Shown: positions 1-11,512 of the stretch, piece after piece
Layout: every line of letters starts with the position of its first letter
Numbering within the stretch: the stretch's first letter is position 1
Source: Xylaria sp. FL1777
Lineage: Eukaryota; Ascomycota; Sordariomycetes; Xylariales; Xylariaceae
NCBI GenBank assembly: GCA_022578965.1
Contig: MU400878.1
Coordinates: 1-28,565, forward strand
Length of the DNA stretch: 28,565 bases
Direction: 5' to 3'
Made by a program: the position numbers and the translations under genes
Notes under the pieces: generated by a model
The model's input: the letters and a program-made list of their open reading frames with translations, nothing else
Told to the model about the DNA's origin: nothing
Databases searched by the model: none

Positions 1-2190
1 TATAAACATATAATAAGCATTAAAATTTTTAAACTATGTTTAAATGTTAATTTAAAACTTTAAAAAAATAGCATTTTATTTTATAAAGTATACAAGGAAA
101 AAATACAAAAAAAAATCCTTTTTAATTTTAAAAGAAGCTTAAAAAGCTTTTAAAGAACTAAAACTAAAAATTACTTTTAACTTTGTAATTAAACTATTTA
201 ACCTACAAAAAAAAAAAAGCTAAAAACAAATGCTTTAAATAATATAATTGCAGAAGTTTTAAAACAACTAAAAAATAACAAAAAATAGCACTTAATAGCT
301 TATTACTTTAAAGCATTATAAAATATAGCATTATAATATCTTATATATAATAAAGAACTGCTTGCAATTATTATAGCACTTAAAAAATAAAAACTGTTTT
401 TTATAAGAACTATAAAGCTAATTAAAATTTATTTAAATTATTAAAACTTAACGAAATTTATAATTATGTAAAAAATTATTAAACAACATAAAAATTAAAT
501 GGTTTTTTTTTTTAAATTTAACTTTAAAATATGCTATATTAAAAGAAAAAAAAACATTTAAGCAAACATATTAAGCTAATAAAATTAAAAAAGATTTAAA
601 GTTTTAAAAAAAAACATTTAAGTATTACATTTTTAAAAAAATAAAAGCTTAAAAATCAAAATTATACTTAAAAACTTTATAAATATATAACTATAATAAG
701 TTTATAACTTAAAAAAATTAACATAATTACAAAAACACAAAAAATTAAAAAATAATAAGCTAATATATAAACATAAGGTTTATTTACTAGAATTTTTATA
801 AAACAAGTTTATTAAAAAATTCTACAAATACTTATTATATAAACACTAAAAAGCAATAAAAACAATCTAACAATTATAAAAAAAGTACAATTTTTTAAAA
901 TTATAAAATATAATTAAATTTATTATAAAAAAGTATAATATTTATAATAAAGCTAAAGCAGCTTAATATAAGCTTTATAAACTATTATAACTTATATAAA
1001 TATTTAAACAAACATAATATATTATTGTTTAAAATTTTATTATAGTATTACTTTTATTAATTAATTTAGTTATAAAAGTATAATATAATAAAATATAAGT
1101 TATTATTAATAAATTTACTAAGTATGTTTACTTTTTACTGTTTAAAGAAAATATAACAGCTAAACAACTTATATACGCTTTTATACGTTAATATTTAAAT
1201 AAGCATAAACTACTAAAAAAAATTATTTTAAACTAAAATAAATTGTTTACTTTTAAGTTTAAAACTAGTTTTTTTAAATTTATTAGTATTAAACTAAAGT
1301 TTTTAACTGTTTATTACTTATAAACAAATAAACAAACAAAAAAACTAAACTAAATATTAAAACAATATTTATAAAGTTATATTAATTATTAATAAAATAA
1401 TTAAGTAAAACTATTATTAATAATATAAATCTTATATAATATATTAATAAATAAAAATATAAACATATTTTTGCATAAAGCTGTTTATAAACAGCAAATA
1501 ACTACTAAAAAACAAAAAAAAACATTAATAAAAGCACTTATTATTTTAATTATAGCACTTTAAGCAAAAACTATTGCAACAAAAATTAAAACGCTATAAG
1601 TTAAACTATAATTATGCTTTTAATTTTTATAATAATAAATATTAGTATATTATAACAAAAAATAAACTAAAGAACTAACTTTTAAAAAAAAAAACAAAGT
1701 TTATTTGCTACAACAAAAATAAAATGCAAACATTAATATTTTTTAAATTAAAACGAAATAACTAAGCAATAAATTAAAATTTAAAAAATTTAGCTCTTTT
1801 AAAATTAAAGAAGTTATTTTACTTACTAACTATAAACTATTATTACTAAAAAATATATAAATCTATTTTATTTTTTACATTTTTTTATTAAAACTAGCAC
1901 TTATTAAAACATTTATTAAAACATAACTAAAAATAAAAATAAATTAAAACGTTTATAAAGTTAAAAGTATACTAAATTTTTATTAAAACAATAATAACCT
2001 AAAGTATTTTATTAAATAAAAAAAATACTTATATATTAATAATACTTAAAAACTTAAAAAATACTTAAAAACTACTAAAGTAGTTATAAATTAGTTTTAT
2101 TGCTAATACTTTAACTACTTAAAACTAAAAAAAAAAAGTTAACTTTAAAAAAAACGCTTAAAAAATTTTAATTAAACTTAAATAAAATAA
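1..2190 (+). pseudogene. Element A pol remnant: RNase H, integrase, chromodomain
   Basis: This is the 3' part of a Ty3/gypsy polyprotein with many in-frame stops. RNase H is seen near 290-320 (HLIAYYFKALK) and 520-560 (NFNFKICYIKRKKN). The integrase zinc-binding segment lies about 800-960 and ends in IYNKAKA. The catalytic core runs 1030-1400 in one frame. Its DD35E residues are all mutated: Asp to Asn at 1033-1035 and 1231-1233, and Glu to Lys at 1339-1341, with the expected 35-residue gap between the last two. A chromodomain follows at about 1948-2100 (NVYKVKSIL, then LKYFIK). The RNase H start is in another frame than the rest, so an indel lies between about 320 and 520. The stop position is uncertain. 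Stops fall where the family has Trp, Gln or Arg. Non-functional. Confidence 0.88.
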
Positions 2191-2784
2191 CTTATGCTGC
2201 TTTAGCTTGCTTTTTTTATTATTTTTGCTTTTTTACTAGTACTTTTTGTTCTTTTTTAATGCGCTTTATTTTGTTTAGTTTATTTAAAAACTAAAGCTTT
2301 TGCTAAACTATTTTAATACTTTTTGCTTTTAAAAAACGTTTTTATATATAAAGCTAAGCTAACTTGCTTAAAACAAAATTAAAGCTATTTTAAGCTTGTT
2401 TTAATTTTTTTTAAACTAAAAATAATTGTTGTTTTACTTACTTCTTTTTTTTCTTAAAATAATAGTATTTAAAAATTATGTTATTAATTAAGTTAATTAA
2501 AACCTTTAATTTGTTGCAAAAGCAATTAGCACATATACATTTAAAACAACAAAACATATTATTTGTTATTTTGCACGTTAATAATTAATTAAAGCAATAA
2601 AAATAAAGCATAACTTTATAGCTAATAAAATTAATAAAAGAAGCAAAAACAAATTTTTGCTTTGTTTTAAATAAGCAGTTAGTTTTTTTAATGCGCTTTA
2701 ATATTATAACATATATAAAAAAAAAAAAAAAAAAAATACTTACGGAAAATTATTAAAATAACAATTCTAAAAAAAAAGAAATAA
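2191..2784 (+). other. Element A 3' untranslated region with polypurine tract
   Basis: This stretch lies between the end of pol and the 3' LTR. I see no conserved coding motif in it. It ends in an A-rich purine tract (2769-2784, nine A, then GAAATAA) directly against the LTR start. Such a tract primes plus-strand cDNA synthesis, and its place fixes the element's direction as +. Element B shares the whole stretch in reverse; element C shares only its two ends. Confidence 0.75.
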
Positions 2785-3278
2785 TGTTACAAAATTAGTA
2801 TAAAAGTAGCTTTTAAAGCAGCTTAATGCTTTTATATATACTTTGCACTTTTTTTTTTGCTAGCTAAAGCTAAAATTATATAATAATTTATTTAGCTTAC
2901 TAAGCTTATAATAATTTAAAGCTTACTAAGCTTATAATAATTTAAAGCTTACTAAGCTTACAGTAATTTAGTGCTTATTAAACTTGTAATAATCTAAAAA
3001 AAGTTACTACTTTTTTTACTTTTTCTTTGTTTATATAATTATGCATTTTTTATATTTAGTTATTTACTTAGTTTTAGTTCTTTAGCTATTAATTTCTTAT
3101 AACTGCTAAGCATTAATATATTTATTACTTTTAATCCCTTAAAACCTTTATTAATACATAGTAGTAAAAGTACCCTAAAAACTTTCCTAACAAACTACTA
3201 TTAAGGATCCTATTATTACTTACAAATTAAAACCCTAAAAGTAAACCCGTTATATTAATATATAACAGGTCTATTATA
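2785..3278 (+). repeat. 3' LTR of element A (494 bp)
   Basis: The LTR starts TGTTACAAAATTAG and in the less-mutated consensus ends in GGTCCGTTACA; here the last bases read GGTCTATTATA. Boundaries come from aligning the four LTRs of this family in the window and from the target duplication of element B. It contains four 26-bp tandem repeats and, near its 3' end (3246-3269), an inverted repeat. Parts at 3130-3270 are visibly richer in C and G than the pol region. Confidence 0.88.
2895..2998 (+). repeat. Four 26-bp tandem repeats in the LTR of element A
   Basis: Copies start at 2895, 2921, 2947 and 2973; the last is the most degraded. Each holds the near-palindrome AAGCTTACTAAGCTT split across the unit. 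The same repeats occur in both LTRs of element B. A regulatory role in the LTR promoter region is possible but only inferred. Confidence 0.85.
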
Positions 3279-3282
3279 TTAT

Positions 3283-4188
3283 ATTAAAGAAAGATTTTGC
3301 AAGTTTATTAAAATACAAATATTTACTTTTTATAATAATAAAAAAAAAAACAAAGTTAAGTTTAAAGTTTAGTACTACAGAATAAAAAATTAACTTACTG
3401 CAAACAAAAATTAGTTTATTAATAACGCTACAAAAATAACTAATATTAAGTTTTAACTTAATAATAATATTGCAAAACACTTTTAATTATATTTGAAAAA
3501 CATACATTTTAACTAACTTTGTACCGCTAAAGCTCTTTTTGTATACTTATAAAATAACTACTATAATATTAATACTTTTAAAAAATCTAAAAAAGCATAA
3601 AAAAAGTGTAAAATAAAAGACTTGCTTTTTAATAAGTTTTTTACTTTTAAAAATAAGTTTGTTTGCTTTACTAGCAAGGTTTGCTTGCTTAAAAATAAAT
3701 AGAAAAAAAAGTTTAAAAATAAATTGTTTGTTTAACTAAACAATAAAACCTTGTTTAAATACCTAAAGCTAAGCATGATTTTTAATGCTTATATTATATA
3801 CTATATATAAATTGCTTATTAACTTAGCTTTAGTAATATAAAACGTAATGCTGTACGTAAAGCAAAAAAACAAGCTAAAATTACTAAAACAACAACTATT
3901 ACTAGCAGCAAACACTTTACTTTTTTTTGTATAGCTTTAGCTTTTTAAAGTAAAGTTATTTCTAAGTTTAAAATAACGCTTAAAAAAATGCAAAAGCTTA
4001 TTTTAAAAAGCAAGTACTTTTACTATAAGCAAATAAGTTATATAATATAAGACTGCTTTACTAAAGCTACTGCTAGTATTAACCGTAAAGCTTATATTAA
4101 TGCTATTATAACTAAGTAAAAAATAACTTTATTTGCTTTTGCTTTAGCTAAGCAAAAAAACTTAAACAATAAGCACTTAAAAAAATAA
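3283..4188 (+). pseudogene. Element E gag remnant with CCHC zinc knuckle (5' end missing)
   Basis: This encodes the structural Gag protein of a Ty3/gypsy element. One frame is readable from the border of element A to a TAA at 4186-4188, broken only by stops explained by transitions. The first part resembles the retrotransposon gag domain (IKNxLTANKN, NNNIAKHF, LYLKNIHFN). A Lys/Thr-rich stretch follows (RKAKKQAKITKTTT). A zinc knuckle of the form CX2CX3GHX4C lies at 4015-4056 and now reads YFYYKQISYIIxDC. Its first two Cys codons are Tyr, Gly-His is Ser-Tyr, and only the last Cys survives. The N-terminus must be left of element A or lost. RNA binding by this Gag is destroyed. Confidence 0.83.
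4179..4185 (+). promoter_or_regulatory. Candidate -1 ribosomal frameshift site at the E gag/pol junction
   Basis: Seven A in gag-frame phase A_AAA_AAA lie directly before the gag stop TAA (4186-4188). The pol frame, open from here into the protease and, past element B, on to the chromodomain, is -1 relative to gag. This is the layout of a slippery heptamer. Because the region is hypermutated, some of these A may once have been G, so the original heptamer is uncertain. Confidence 0.45.
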
Positions 4189-4357
4189 CCTTAAATATAT
4201 TAAACTTTTACCTAAAAATAATATTTTAAAAACATACAGAAAAAAATATTATAAATAAATTCTTTAAAAGTAAACCTTTTTTATATATTTATACTTTAAG
4301 TAATAATAAACTTTCTTTAATAACTGCTAATTTTTTTAAAAATATAAAAGCTAGCTT
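4185..4357 (+). pseudogene. Element E protease, left part (interrupted by element B)
   Basis: This is the start of the pol frame, -1 to gag, and almost free of stops up to the insertion point (ITLNILNFYLKII, later LSLITANFFKNIKASLY). Position between the gag zinc knuckle and the right-hand protease piece makes it the N-terminal half of the aspartic protease or its linker. I could not identify a convincing D-S/T-G active-site triad, so its assignment rests on context and frame. It continues at 11986. Confidence 0.55.
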
Positions 4358-4362
4358 ATATG
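4358..4362 (+). repeat. Left target-site duplication ATATG of element B
   Basis: ATATG directly precedes the first base of B's left LTR and recurs directly after the right LTR at 11981-11985. A 5-bp duplication is usual for Ty3/gypsy integration. Confidence 0.9.
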
Positions 4363-4830
4363 TGTAATAAACTTATTATATATTAATATAACAGGTTCGC
4401 CTTTAAGGTCTTAATTTGCAGATAATAATAGGATCCTTAATAGTAGTCCGTTAAAAAGGTTTTTAAAGTACTTTTATTACTATACATTAATAGAGATCTT
4501 AAAAGATTAAAAGTAATAAATGTATTAATGCTTAGCAGTTATAAAAAATTAATAGCTAAAGAACTAAAACTAAATAAATAACTAAATATAAAAAATGCAT
4601 AATTATATAAACAAAAAAAAAGTAAAAAAAGTAGTAACCTTTTTTAAATTATTATAAGTTTAGTAAACATTAAATTATTATAAGCTTAGTAAGCCTTAAA
4701 TTACTATAAGCTTAGTAAGCTAAATAAGTTATTATATAACTTTAGCTTTAGCTAGCAAAAAAAAAGGTGCAAAATATATATAAAAGCATTAAGCTGCTTT
4801 AAAAGCTACTTTTGTGCTAATTTTATAACA
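4363..4830 (-). repeat. 3' LTR of element B (468 bp)
   Basis: Read on the + strand it begins TGTAATAAAC and ends TTTTATAACA. The neighbouring TTATTTCTTTTTTTCT (4831-4846) is the purine tract seen from the other strand, so this is the 3' LTR. It carries the terminal inverted repeat near 4372-4395 and three clear 26-bp repeats. Confidence 0.92.
4643..4720 (-). repeat. 26-bp tandem repeats in the 3' LTR of element B
   Basis: Three clear copies start at 4643, 4669 and 4695, each with the core ATAAGCTTAGTAAGC or a mutated form. They match, in reverse, the repeats at 2895-2998. Confidence 0.85.
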
Positions 4831-5450
4831 TTATTTCTTTTTTTCTAAAATTATTATTCTAATAATTTTTTGTAAGTATTCTTTTTTCTTTTTTCTTTTA
4901 TATATTATAATATTAAAACATATTAAAAAAACTAACTGCTTATTTAAAACAAAGCAAAAACTTATTTTTGCTTTTTTTATTAATTTTACTAGTTATAAAG
5001 TTATGCTTTGCTTTTGCTGCTTTAATTAGTTATTAATATGCAAAATAACAAATAATATATTTTGTTATTTTAAATATATATGCGTTAGCTATTTTTGCAA
5101 TAAATTAAAAGTCCTAATTAACTTAATTAACAACATAATTTTTAAATATTATTGTTTTAAAAAAAAAAAAAAGCAAGCAAAACAATAATTATTCTTAGTT
5201 TAAAAAAAATTAAAACAAGCTTAAAATAGCTTTAACTTTGTTTTAAGCAAGTTAGCTTAGCTTTACATATAAAAACGTTTTTTAAAAACAAAAAGTATTA
5301 AAATAGTTTAGCAAAAGCTTTAATCCTTAAATAAACTAAACAAAATAAAGCATATTAAAAAAAAAACAAAAAGCGCTAATAAAAAAGCAAAAACAACAAA
5401 AAAAGCAAGCTAAAGCAACGCAAGCTGCTTTATTTAAGTTTAATTAAAAT
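4831..5450 (-). other. Element B 3' untranslated region and purine tract
   Basis: Non-coding stretch between the pol end and the 3' LTR; it matches 2191-2784 of element A in reverse. I see no gene or conserved motif in it except the purine tract at 4831-4846. Confidence 0.7.
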
Positions 5451-8400
5451 TTCTTAAGCGTTTTTCTTAAAGTTAACTTTTTTTTTTTAGTTTTAAGCAA
5501 TTAAAGTATTAGTAATAAAACTAACTTATAACTACTTTAGCAGTTTTTAAGTATTTTTTAAGTTTTTAAGTATTATTAGCATATAAATATTTTTTTTATT
5601 TAATAAAATACTTTAAGTTATTATTATTTTAACAAAAATTTAGTATACTTTTAACTTTATAAACATTTTAATCTGTTTTTATTTTTAATTATATTTTAAT
5701 AAATGTTTTAATAAGTATTAATTCTAATAAAAAAATATAAAAAATAAAGTAAATTTGCATATTTTTTAGTAATAATAATTTATAATTAATAAATAAAATA
5801 ACTTCTTTAATTTTAAAAAAGCCAAGTTTTTTAAATTTTAATTTATTGCTTAGTTATTTTATTTTAATTTAAAAAATATTAATGTTTGCATTTTGTTTTT
5901 GTTATAGCAAATAAACCTTGTTTTTTTTCTTAAAGATTAGTTTTTTAGTTCGTTTTTTGTTATAATATATTAATATTTATTATTATAAAAATTAAAAGCA
6001 TAATTATAGTTTAGCTTATAACGTTTTAATTTTTATTACAATAGTTCTTACTTAAAGTATTATAATTAAAATAGCAAATACTTTTATTAATGTTTTTTTT
6101 TGTTTTTTAGTAATTATTTGCTATTTATAAACAGCTTTATATAAAAATATATTTATATTTTTATTTATTAATATATTATATAAAATTTATACTATTAATA
6201 ATAGTTTTACTTAATTATTTTATTAATAATTAATATAACTCTATAAATATTATTTCAATATTTAGTTTAGTTTTTTTGTTTGTTTATTTATTTATAAGTA
6301 GTAAACAATTAAAAACTTTAGTTTAATACTAATAAATTTAAAAAAGCTAGTTTTAAACTTAAAAGTAAACAATTTATTTCGATCTAAAATAATTCTTTTT
6401 AGTAGCTTATGCTTATTTAAATATTAGCGTATAAAAACATATATAAGTTATTTAACTATTATATTTCCTTTAAACAATAAAAAATAAGCATATTTAGTAA
6501 ATTTATTAATAATAATTTATATTTTATTATATTATACTTTTATAACTAAATTAATTAATAAAAGTAATACTATAATAAAATTTTAAGCAATAATATATTA
6601 TGCTTATTTAAGTATTTATATAAATTATAATAGTTTATAAAGCTTATATTAAATTATTTTAGCTTTATTATAAATATTGCACTTTTTTATAATAAACTTA
6701 ACTATGTTTTATAGTTTTAAAAAATTATACTTTTTTTATAATTGTTAAACTATTTTTATTGCTTTTTAATATTTATATAATAAATGTTCGTAAAATTTCT
6801 TAATAAACTTATTTTATAAAAATTCCAGTAAATAAACCTTATGTTTATATATTAGCTTATTATTTTTTAATCCTTTATATTTTTATAGTTATACTAACTT
6901 CTTTAAGTTATAAGCTTATTATAGCTATATATTTATAAAGTCCTTAAGTATAACTTTAATTTTTAAGCTTTTATTTTTTTAAAAATATAATATTTAAATG
7001 TTTTTTTTTAAAACTTTAAATCTTTTTTAATTTTATTAACTAAGTATATTTGCTTAAATTTTTTTTTTTTCCTTAATATAATATATTTTAAAGTTAAACT
7101 TAAAAAAAAAAACCATTTAATTTTTATGTTATTTAATAATCTTTTATATAATCATAAATTTTATTAAGTTTTAATAATTTAAATAAATTTTAATTAGCTT
7201 TATAGTTTTTATAAAAAATAGTTCTTACTTTTTAAGTGTTATAATAATTATAAGCAGTTTTTTATTATATATAAAGTATTATAATATTACGTTTTATAGT
7301 GCTTTAAAATAATAAGCTACTAAGTGCTATTTTTTATTATTTTTTAGTTATTTTAAAACTTTTATAATTATATTATTTAAAGCATTTATTTTTAGCTTTT
7401 TTTTTTTTTATAAATTAAATAGTTTAACTATAAAATTAAAAATAACTTTTAGTTTTAGTTCTTTAAAAGCTTTTTAAGCTTTCTTTAAAATTAAAAAGGA
7501 TTTTTTTTCGTATTTTTTCTTTGTATACTTTATAAAATAAAATGCTATTTTTTTAAAGTTTTAAATTAACATTTAAACATAGTTCAAAAATCTTAATGCT
7601 TATTATATATTTATAATAGTAGCTAAATTAAATATTTTTTAATTTTATATTATATTAATTTTTAACTATTAAATCTATATTTATTTTAAAGTAATTATAA
7701 ATCTTAAAAAGTTAATTTTTTATATATACTATATATACTTTTTTATATTAAGTTATAATTTTGCTTGTTTAAATGTTTTTAATACTTAAGTTATATATTT
7801 TTTATGTTTTTTTAATATTTTAAAGTAAATTAAAATATTATTTAAATAAATAAACATAAACTTATTTAAAAACTTTTATAAAATTATTATTATTATATAT
7901 TAAAAGCTAGCTAATACGTTTTATAATCTTTATAGCATAATTATATATTTATATAATTTATATACTATTTATATAGCAGTTTTTTATTTTTTTTTTTTAG
8001 CTATTTTAATAACATAATATTTATCTAAAATATTAACTACTATAAACTATTTTGCTTAGCTAATGTTTTTTTTTATAATTACTAGCAAAATAAAAAAGTA
8101 TTTATTTATAATAGTAATTATGTTTAATAATTAATAGTTAACTATTATTTATTATATTAGTTTTCTTTTTTTATTAATTAGTTATTTTTTATTTTTTATT
8201 TTAAGTACTAGCACTATAAAATATTTAACAAATAACTAAAATTTTCTTAAAAATCTTTTTATTAAGTTCTTTTAAATATATTTCTACAAAGCGTCTGTTT
8301 TATTTAAGCTTATATAATATACTTAATAAAGCTTTAATTAATATTTTTTTTTAATAAAAATGTAATAATTCTATAAGCTATGTTTAAAAAGTTCTTTTTT

Positions 8401-8523
8401 TTTTTTTTTTTTAAATAGTTTGTAAAATTTATAATATACTTTTAGTATTTTGTTTAGAATTTCTTTTGCGATTTTTCTAATTTTCTTGCTTTATTTTTTA
8501 CTTTCTTAATTAATAGTTTTTGC
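5450..8523 (-). pseudogene. Element B pol remnant: RT, RNase H, integrase, chromodomain
   Basis: Read on the - strand, this is the enzymatic part of a Ty3/gypsy polyprotein. The RT start is near 8400-8250 (KELFKHSLQNYY, then VEIYLKELNKK). The RT active site reads YLNNILIYF, where gypsy elements have Y-L-D-D-I-L-I-Y-S; the mutated Asp pair is at 7837-7842. RNase H and integrase (7600-5800) mirror those of element A, and the chromodomain (about 5675-5520) matches A's copy at 1948-2100. Trp, Gln and Arg codons have become stops throughout, and at least one frame change is present between RT and RNase H. The chromodomain makes this a chromovirus, a lineage known to target heterochromatin. Non-functional. 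Confidence 0.85.
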
Positions 8524-11300
8524 TTTTTATTAAATTAAAAAATCGCTAATCTTTAGCTATAATATTTCTAAAATAATATTATAATTAAATATATTAGCAA
8601 TATTTAATATAATTTATTTTTTATGTTTTTATATAAATATATTAAAAGGTTTAGTTTTTTTAAGTATATAACTATTATTATAGCTAGAAGTATTTTTATT
8701 AAATCTTTTAATTTTTTAAGATTTTTACTTATATTTTCAAGAAATTTTATTTTATTTTACTACTTTAAGTAAAATTATATTAGCTTATACTTTTAAATTA
8801 ATTAAAATATTATATTTTTTTTTTTAATATATAAGTTTAACTTTAAATTAGTTTTACTAGTTATTACATTAAACTTTACGTAAAGCCTTAGTTTTTTTAG
8901 CTATTTACTGCTTTTTTAGCAAATGCTTATTTTGTTTTTTAATTTTTTTTTATAAAATGTTTAAGTGCTTATTTTATTTTATACTTTAAATATTATTGCG
9001 CTTTGTTTTATTTTTGCTTTTAATTAAGCTTTAAATTGCAGTTTTTAAGCTTTTTTGCTTTTAGTAACTATTTTTTAGTATAATTGTACTTTAATTAGCT
9101 AATAATATTTATAGCAGTTATTTTTACATTTTTTTAAAATAATATTATAAATATAATTAAAATTCTTTTTAAATGTTGCAAATTTTTATAAATTTTTATA
9201 ATAAACTATAGTTATAATTAACTACTTTAATTTATAAAAGTTTTATATTTCTGTTTTTGCAATTTGTTTAAAAAACTAATTATTTTTTAATTTATTAAGT
9301 AAATATTAGTAATAATAATATACTACATAATAATTTTATAGTACTTTATTATATTTTAAATCTTTTAAACATAAAATATTATTATTGTTTTTTATTATAG
9401 TTTTATTATAATAATAACTTTTAATAATTAGTTAAATTATTAGCTTTAGTTTTTAAAACGTATTAGTTTTTGCATTAACTATTAATGCTTTTTTATTTTG
9501 TTATATTTAAAGCAGTTTAAACTATAAAAATACTTCGTTTATTTTTATTAGTTCTTTTTTTATAATATTTTTTATAGCTTTTAATTTTATTTATTTTTGT
9601 TCTAAAGTTTTATAAGTTTTATTTTTTTAAGTTTATTTAGCAATTAAGTGTTTTAGTAGTTTATAATTAGTTTAATAACTACACTATTTATAATTATAAT
9701 TTTGTTTTTTTAAATATAACTTTTTTTTAAGCTACATTTTAAGCTTTAATAGTTCGAAGTTTTTATAGTTTTATAAATCTGCTAACTATATTAACTTATT
9801 ATTTTTTATTATTTATTACTTTTAATTAAATTATTTTTTTAAGTTATATATTAAATAACTTTAATTGTTTATATAATAAATATATTTCTTTGCAATTTGT
9901 TTTAATAACTATAAAGCTTTTAAATAATATTTGTATGCTTGTTTATTTTAACTTATATAAATAAAGCATTTAAATTCGTTTAGTATAATATTTCTGTTTT
10001 AACTTAAAATAGTAATTTTATACTTTTGCTTTAAAAACATATTTTTTAAATTGCTTTGTTATTTTTTATTGTTTTAAATTTCTATAATTTGTACTTTTTT
10101 CTTAAGTTAAAAAATCTTTTCTTTTTTATAGCTTTTTTTTCTGTTTTTTTTTTTAAATTAGTATTATTTTTAAAAATGTTCTTTTTTTTTGCAGTTATAA
10201 CATTTAACTTTAAATATATCTTAAAGTTATTATTTTTAAACTTTACTAATTTGTTTAAACCTTTATTTAATACTTTTTTAAGTATTTTTTTTTTTGTTTT
10301 TTTTAGTTCTTTTAGTTTTAAAGTACTAATTAAATAATCGTTAATTAATTATAATAGCTATATTAATATACGTATTAATTTTTACTAGTTTATTTATTTT
10401 ATATAGTTTGTTTTAAACTTAAGTTTTAAGTTTACTATAAAATAAATAAAACAGTATAAGTTTAAGCAATCTTAAAATTATTATTAATTGTTTAAATTTT
10501 ATAATATAATTTATTGCTGCTTTTATTTATTTTAAGCAGTAAAGTGCTTTTTTTGCATGTTTTGCTTTTTAGGTATTTTTAAATAGTACCTTTATTTAAT
10601 TTTTAAACTTAATATAGTTTTTAAAAATCTTTTTTATTTTTAGCTTAAAGTTAATTAATTTATTAGCTTTTAAAAAATTCTTCAAAATAAATTAAAACTA
10701 TTTTAATACTTTTTTTAACAAAAATTATAAAGTAATTATTACTTTTTAGTTTTCTTTTATAATAATAATAAAATGCTATTTTAAATAAAATTTAGCATAA
10801 ATTAAAAAAGCTTCTATATTTATAAATCTATTATAAAGCTTTAAAGCAATAAGTTTAAAACTTTTAATGTTTAGTATTCTTAATATTATAAATAATCTTA
10901 ATAATAAAAGCAGTAATAGTAGTAAAAAGTTAAGTTTTTTATTTTAAGTTATTACTTTAAGTATAATAATAATAAAAATAAACATTAAGTTTACTAGTAA
11001 TAATGTTAGCATTAATTATAATATAATTACTTATTTAAAGCTTTAACTTGTTATTATAGTAATAGTTATTATTGCTGCCTTAATTACTATAGCTAATATT
11101 TACGCTATTTTTTAAGTTAAAACAACTAGTTTGCTTTATAGCGCTAGCATTAGCGTTAGTTTTTCTTTACTATTGCTGCTTAACTTTTTTTTTTTTGCTA
11201 TTGCCTTTTTTTTAATAAAAGTAGCTAATAAAAGTACTAAAGTTTATTATTTTAATACGTTGCTAGTTTTAAAAGTTTCTAAAATTCTTAAACTTAATTT
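8524..11300 (-). pseudogene. Element B gag and protease remnant
   Basis: The region upstream of RT on the - strand. A CCHC zinc knuckle is readable at 10202-10161: KCYNCKKKEHF, then two stops and Tyr in place of the last Cys; the Gly before His is now Glu. The protease should lie between the knuckle and RT (about 10150-8524), but I could not identify its active site. The N-terminal part (11300-10340) is degenerate and rich in Ala, Ser and Lys codons. An apparently open + strand frame at 10056-10337 is only the antisense of this A-rich gag segment. The segment 8524-10333 recurs as fragment D. Gag start not determined. Confidence 0.65.
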
Positions 11301-11512
11301 TTAACTTTTTATTTTTAGTAGCATAACCTAAATTTAGTTTTATTAATTATTAAGTAAAGTTTACTTACGTAATGCTTTTAAGCATTTTTGTTTTTTAAAT
11401 ACTTCTTTAGTATATTTTTAAAAGTTTATTTTATAAATTGTTTATTACTTAACTTTTTATACTAGTATTTGTTCTTATATATTAAGTTCTATTAATTAAA
11501 AAGCTATTAAAA
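11301..11512 (-). other. Element B 5' leader between 5' LTR and gag
   Basis: This would hold the primer binding site next to the 5' LTR (bases just below 11513). The sequence is too altered to name the tRNA primer. No coding motif seen. Confidence 0.4.

Larger units (their letters stand above)
1..3278 (+). mobile_element. Element A: 3' half of a Ty3/gypsy chromovirus, RIP-degraded
   Basis: This is the 3' part of an LTR retrotransposon read on the + strand. In order it holds the end of RT, RNase H, integrase, a chromodomain, a non-coding 3' region, an A-rich polypurine tract and the 3' LTR. The 5' half lies left of the window. Bases 1-2784 match, in reverse complement, 4831-7615 of element B with almost the same length, so the two are one family. 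The last base is set by comparing four LTR copies; the first bases of the flank are TTATA (3279-3283), the expected 5-bp target duplication. The flanking sequence to the right reads as gag of element E, so A probably inserted into E. Confidence 0.88.

Noticed and set aside
2895..2998. CRISPR-like array in the 26-bp repeats
   Set aside because: Units are directly abutting with no spacers and sit inside LTRs of a eukaryotic retroelement.
3274..3480. 68-codon - strand open frame
   Set aside because: Lies opposite the E gag frame, which has recognisable gag and zinc-knuckle motifs; composition only.
4311..4345. Protease active-site triad in LSLITANFF
   Set aside because: The residues do not fit D-S/T-G-A without assuming a deletion, so I do not call the catalytic Asp.
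10056..10337. 93-codon + strand open frame, Phe/Leu-rich, membrane-like
   Set aside because: It is the antisense of the A-rich gag segment of element B, whose zinc knuckle is readable on the - strand; the Phe-rich product comes from T runs.
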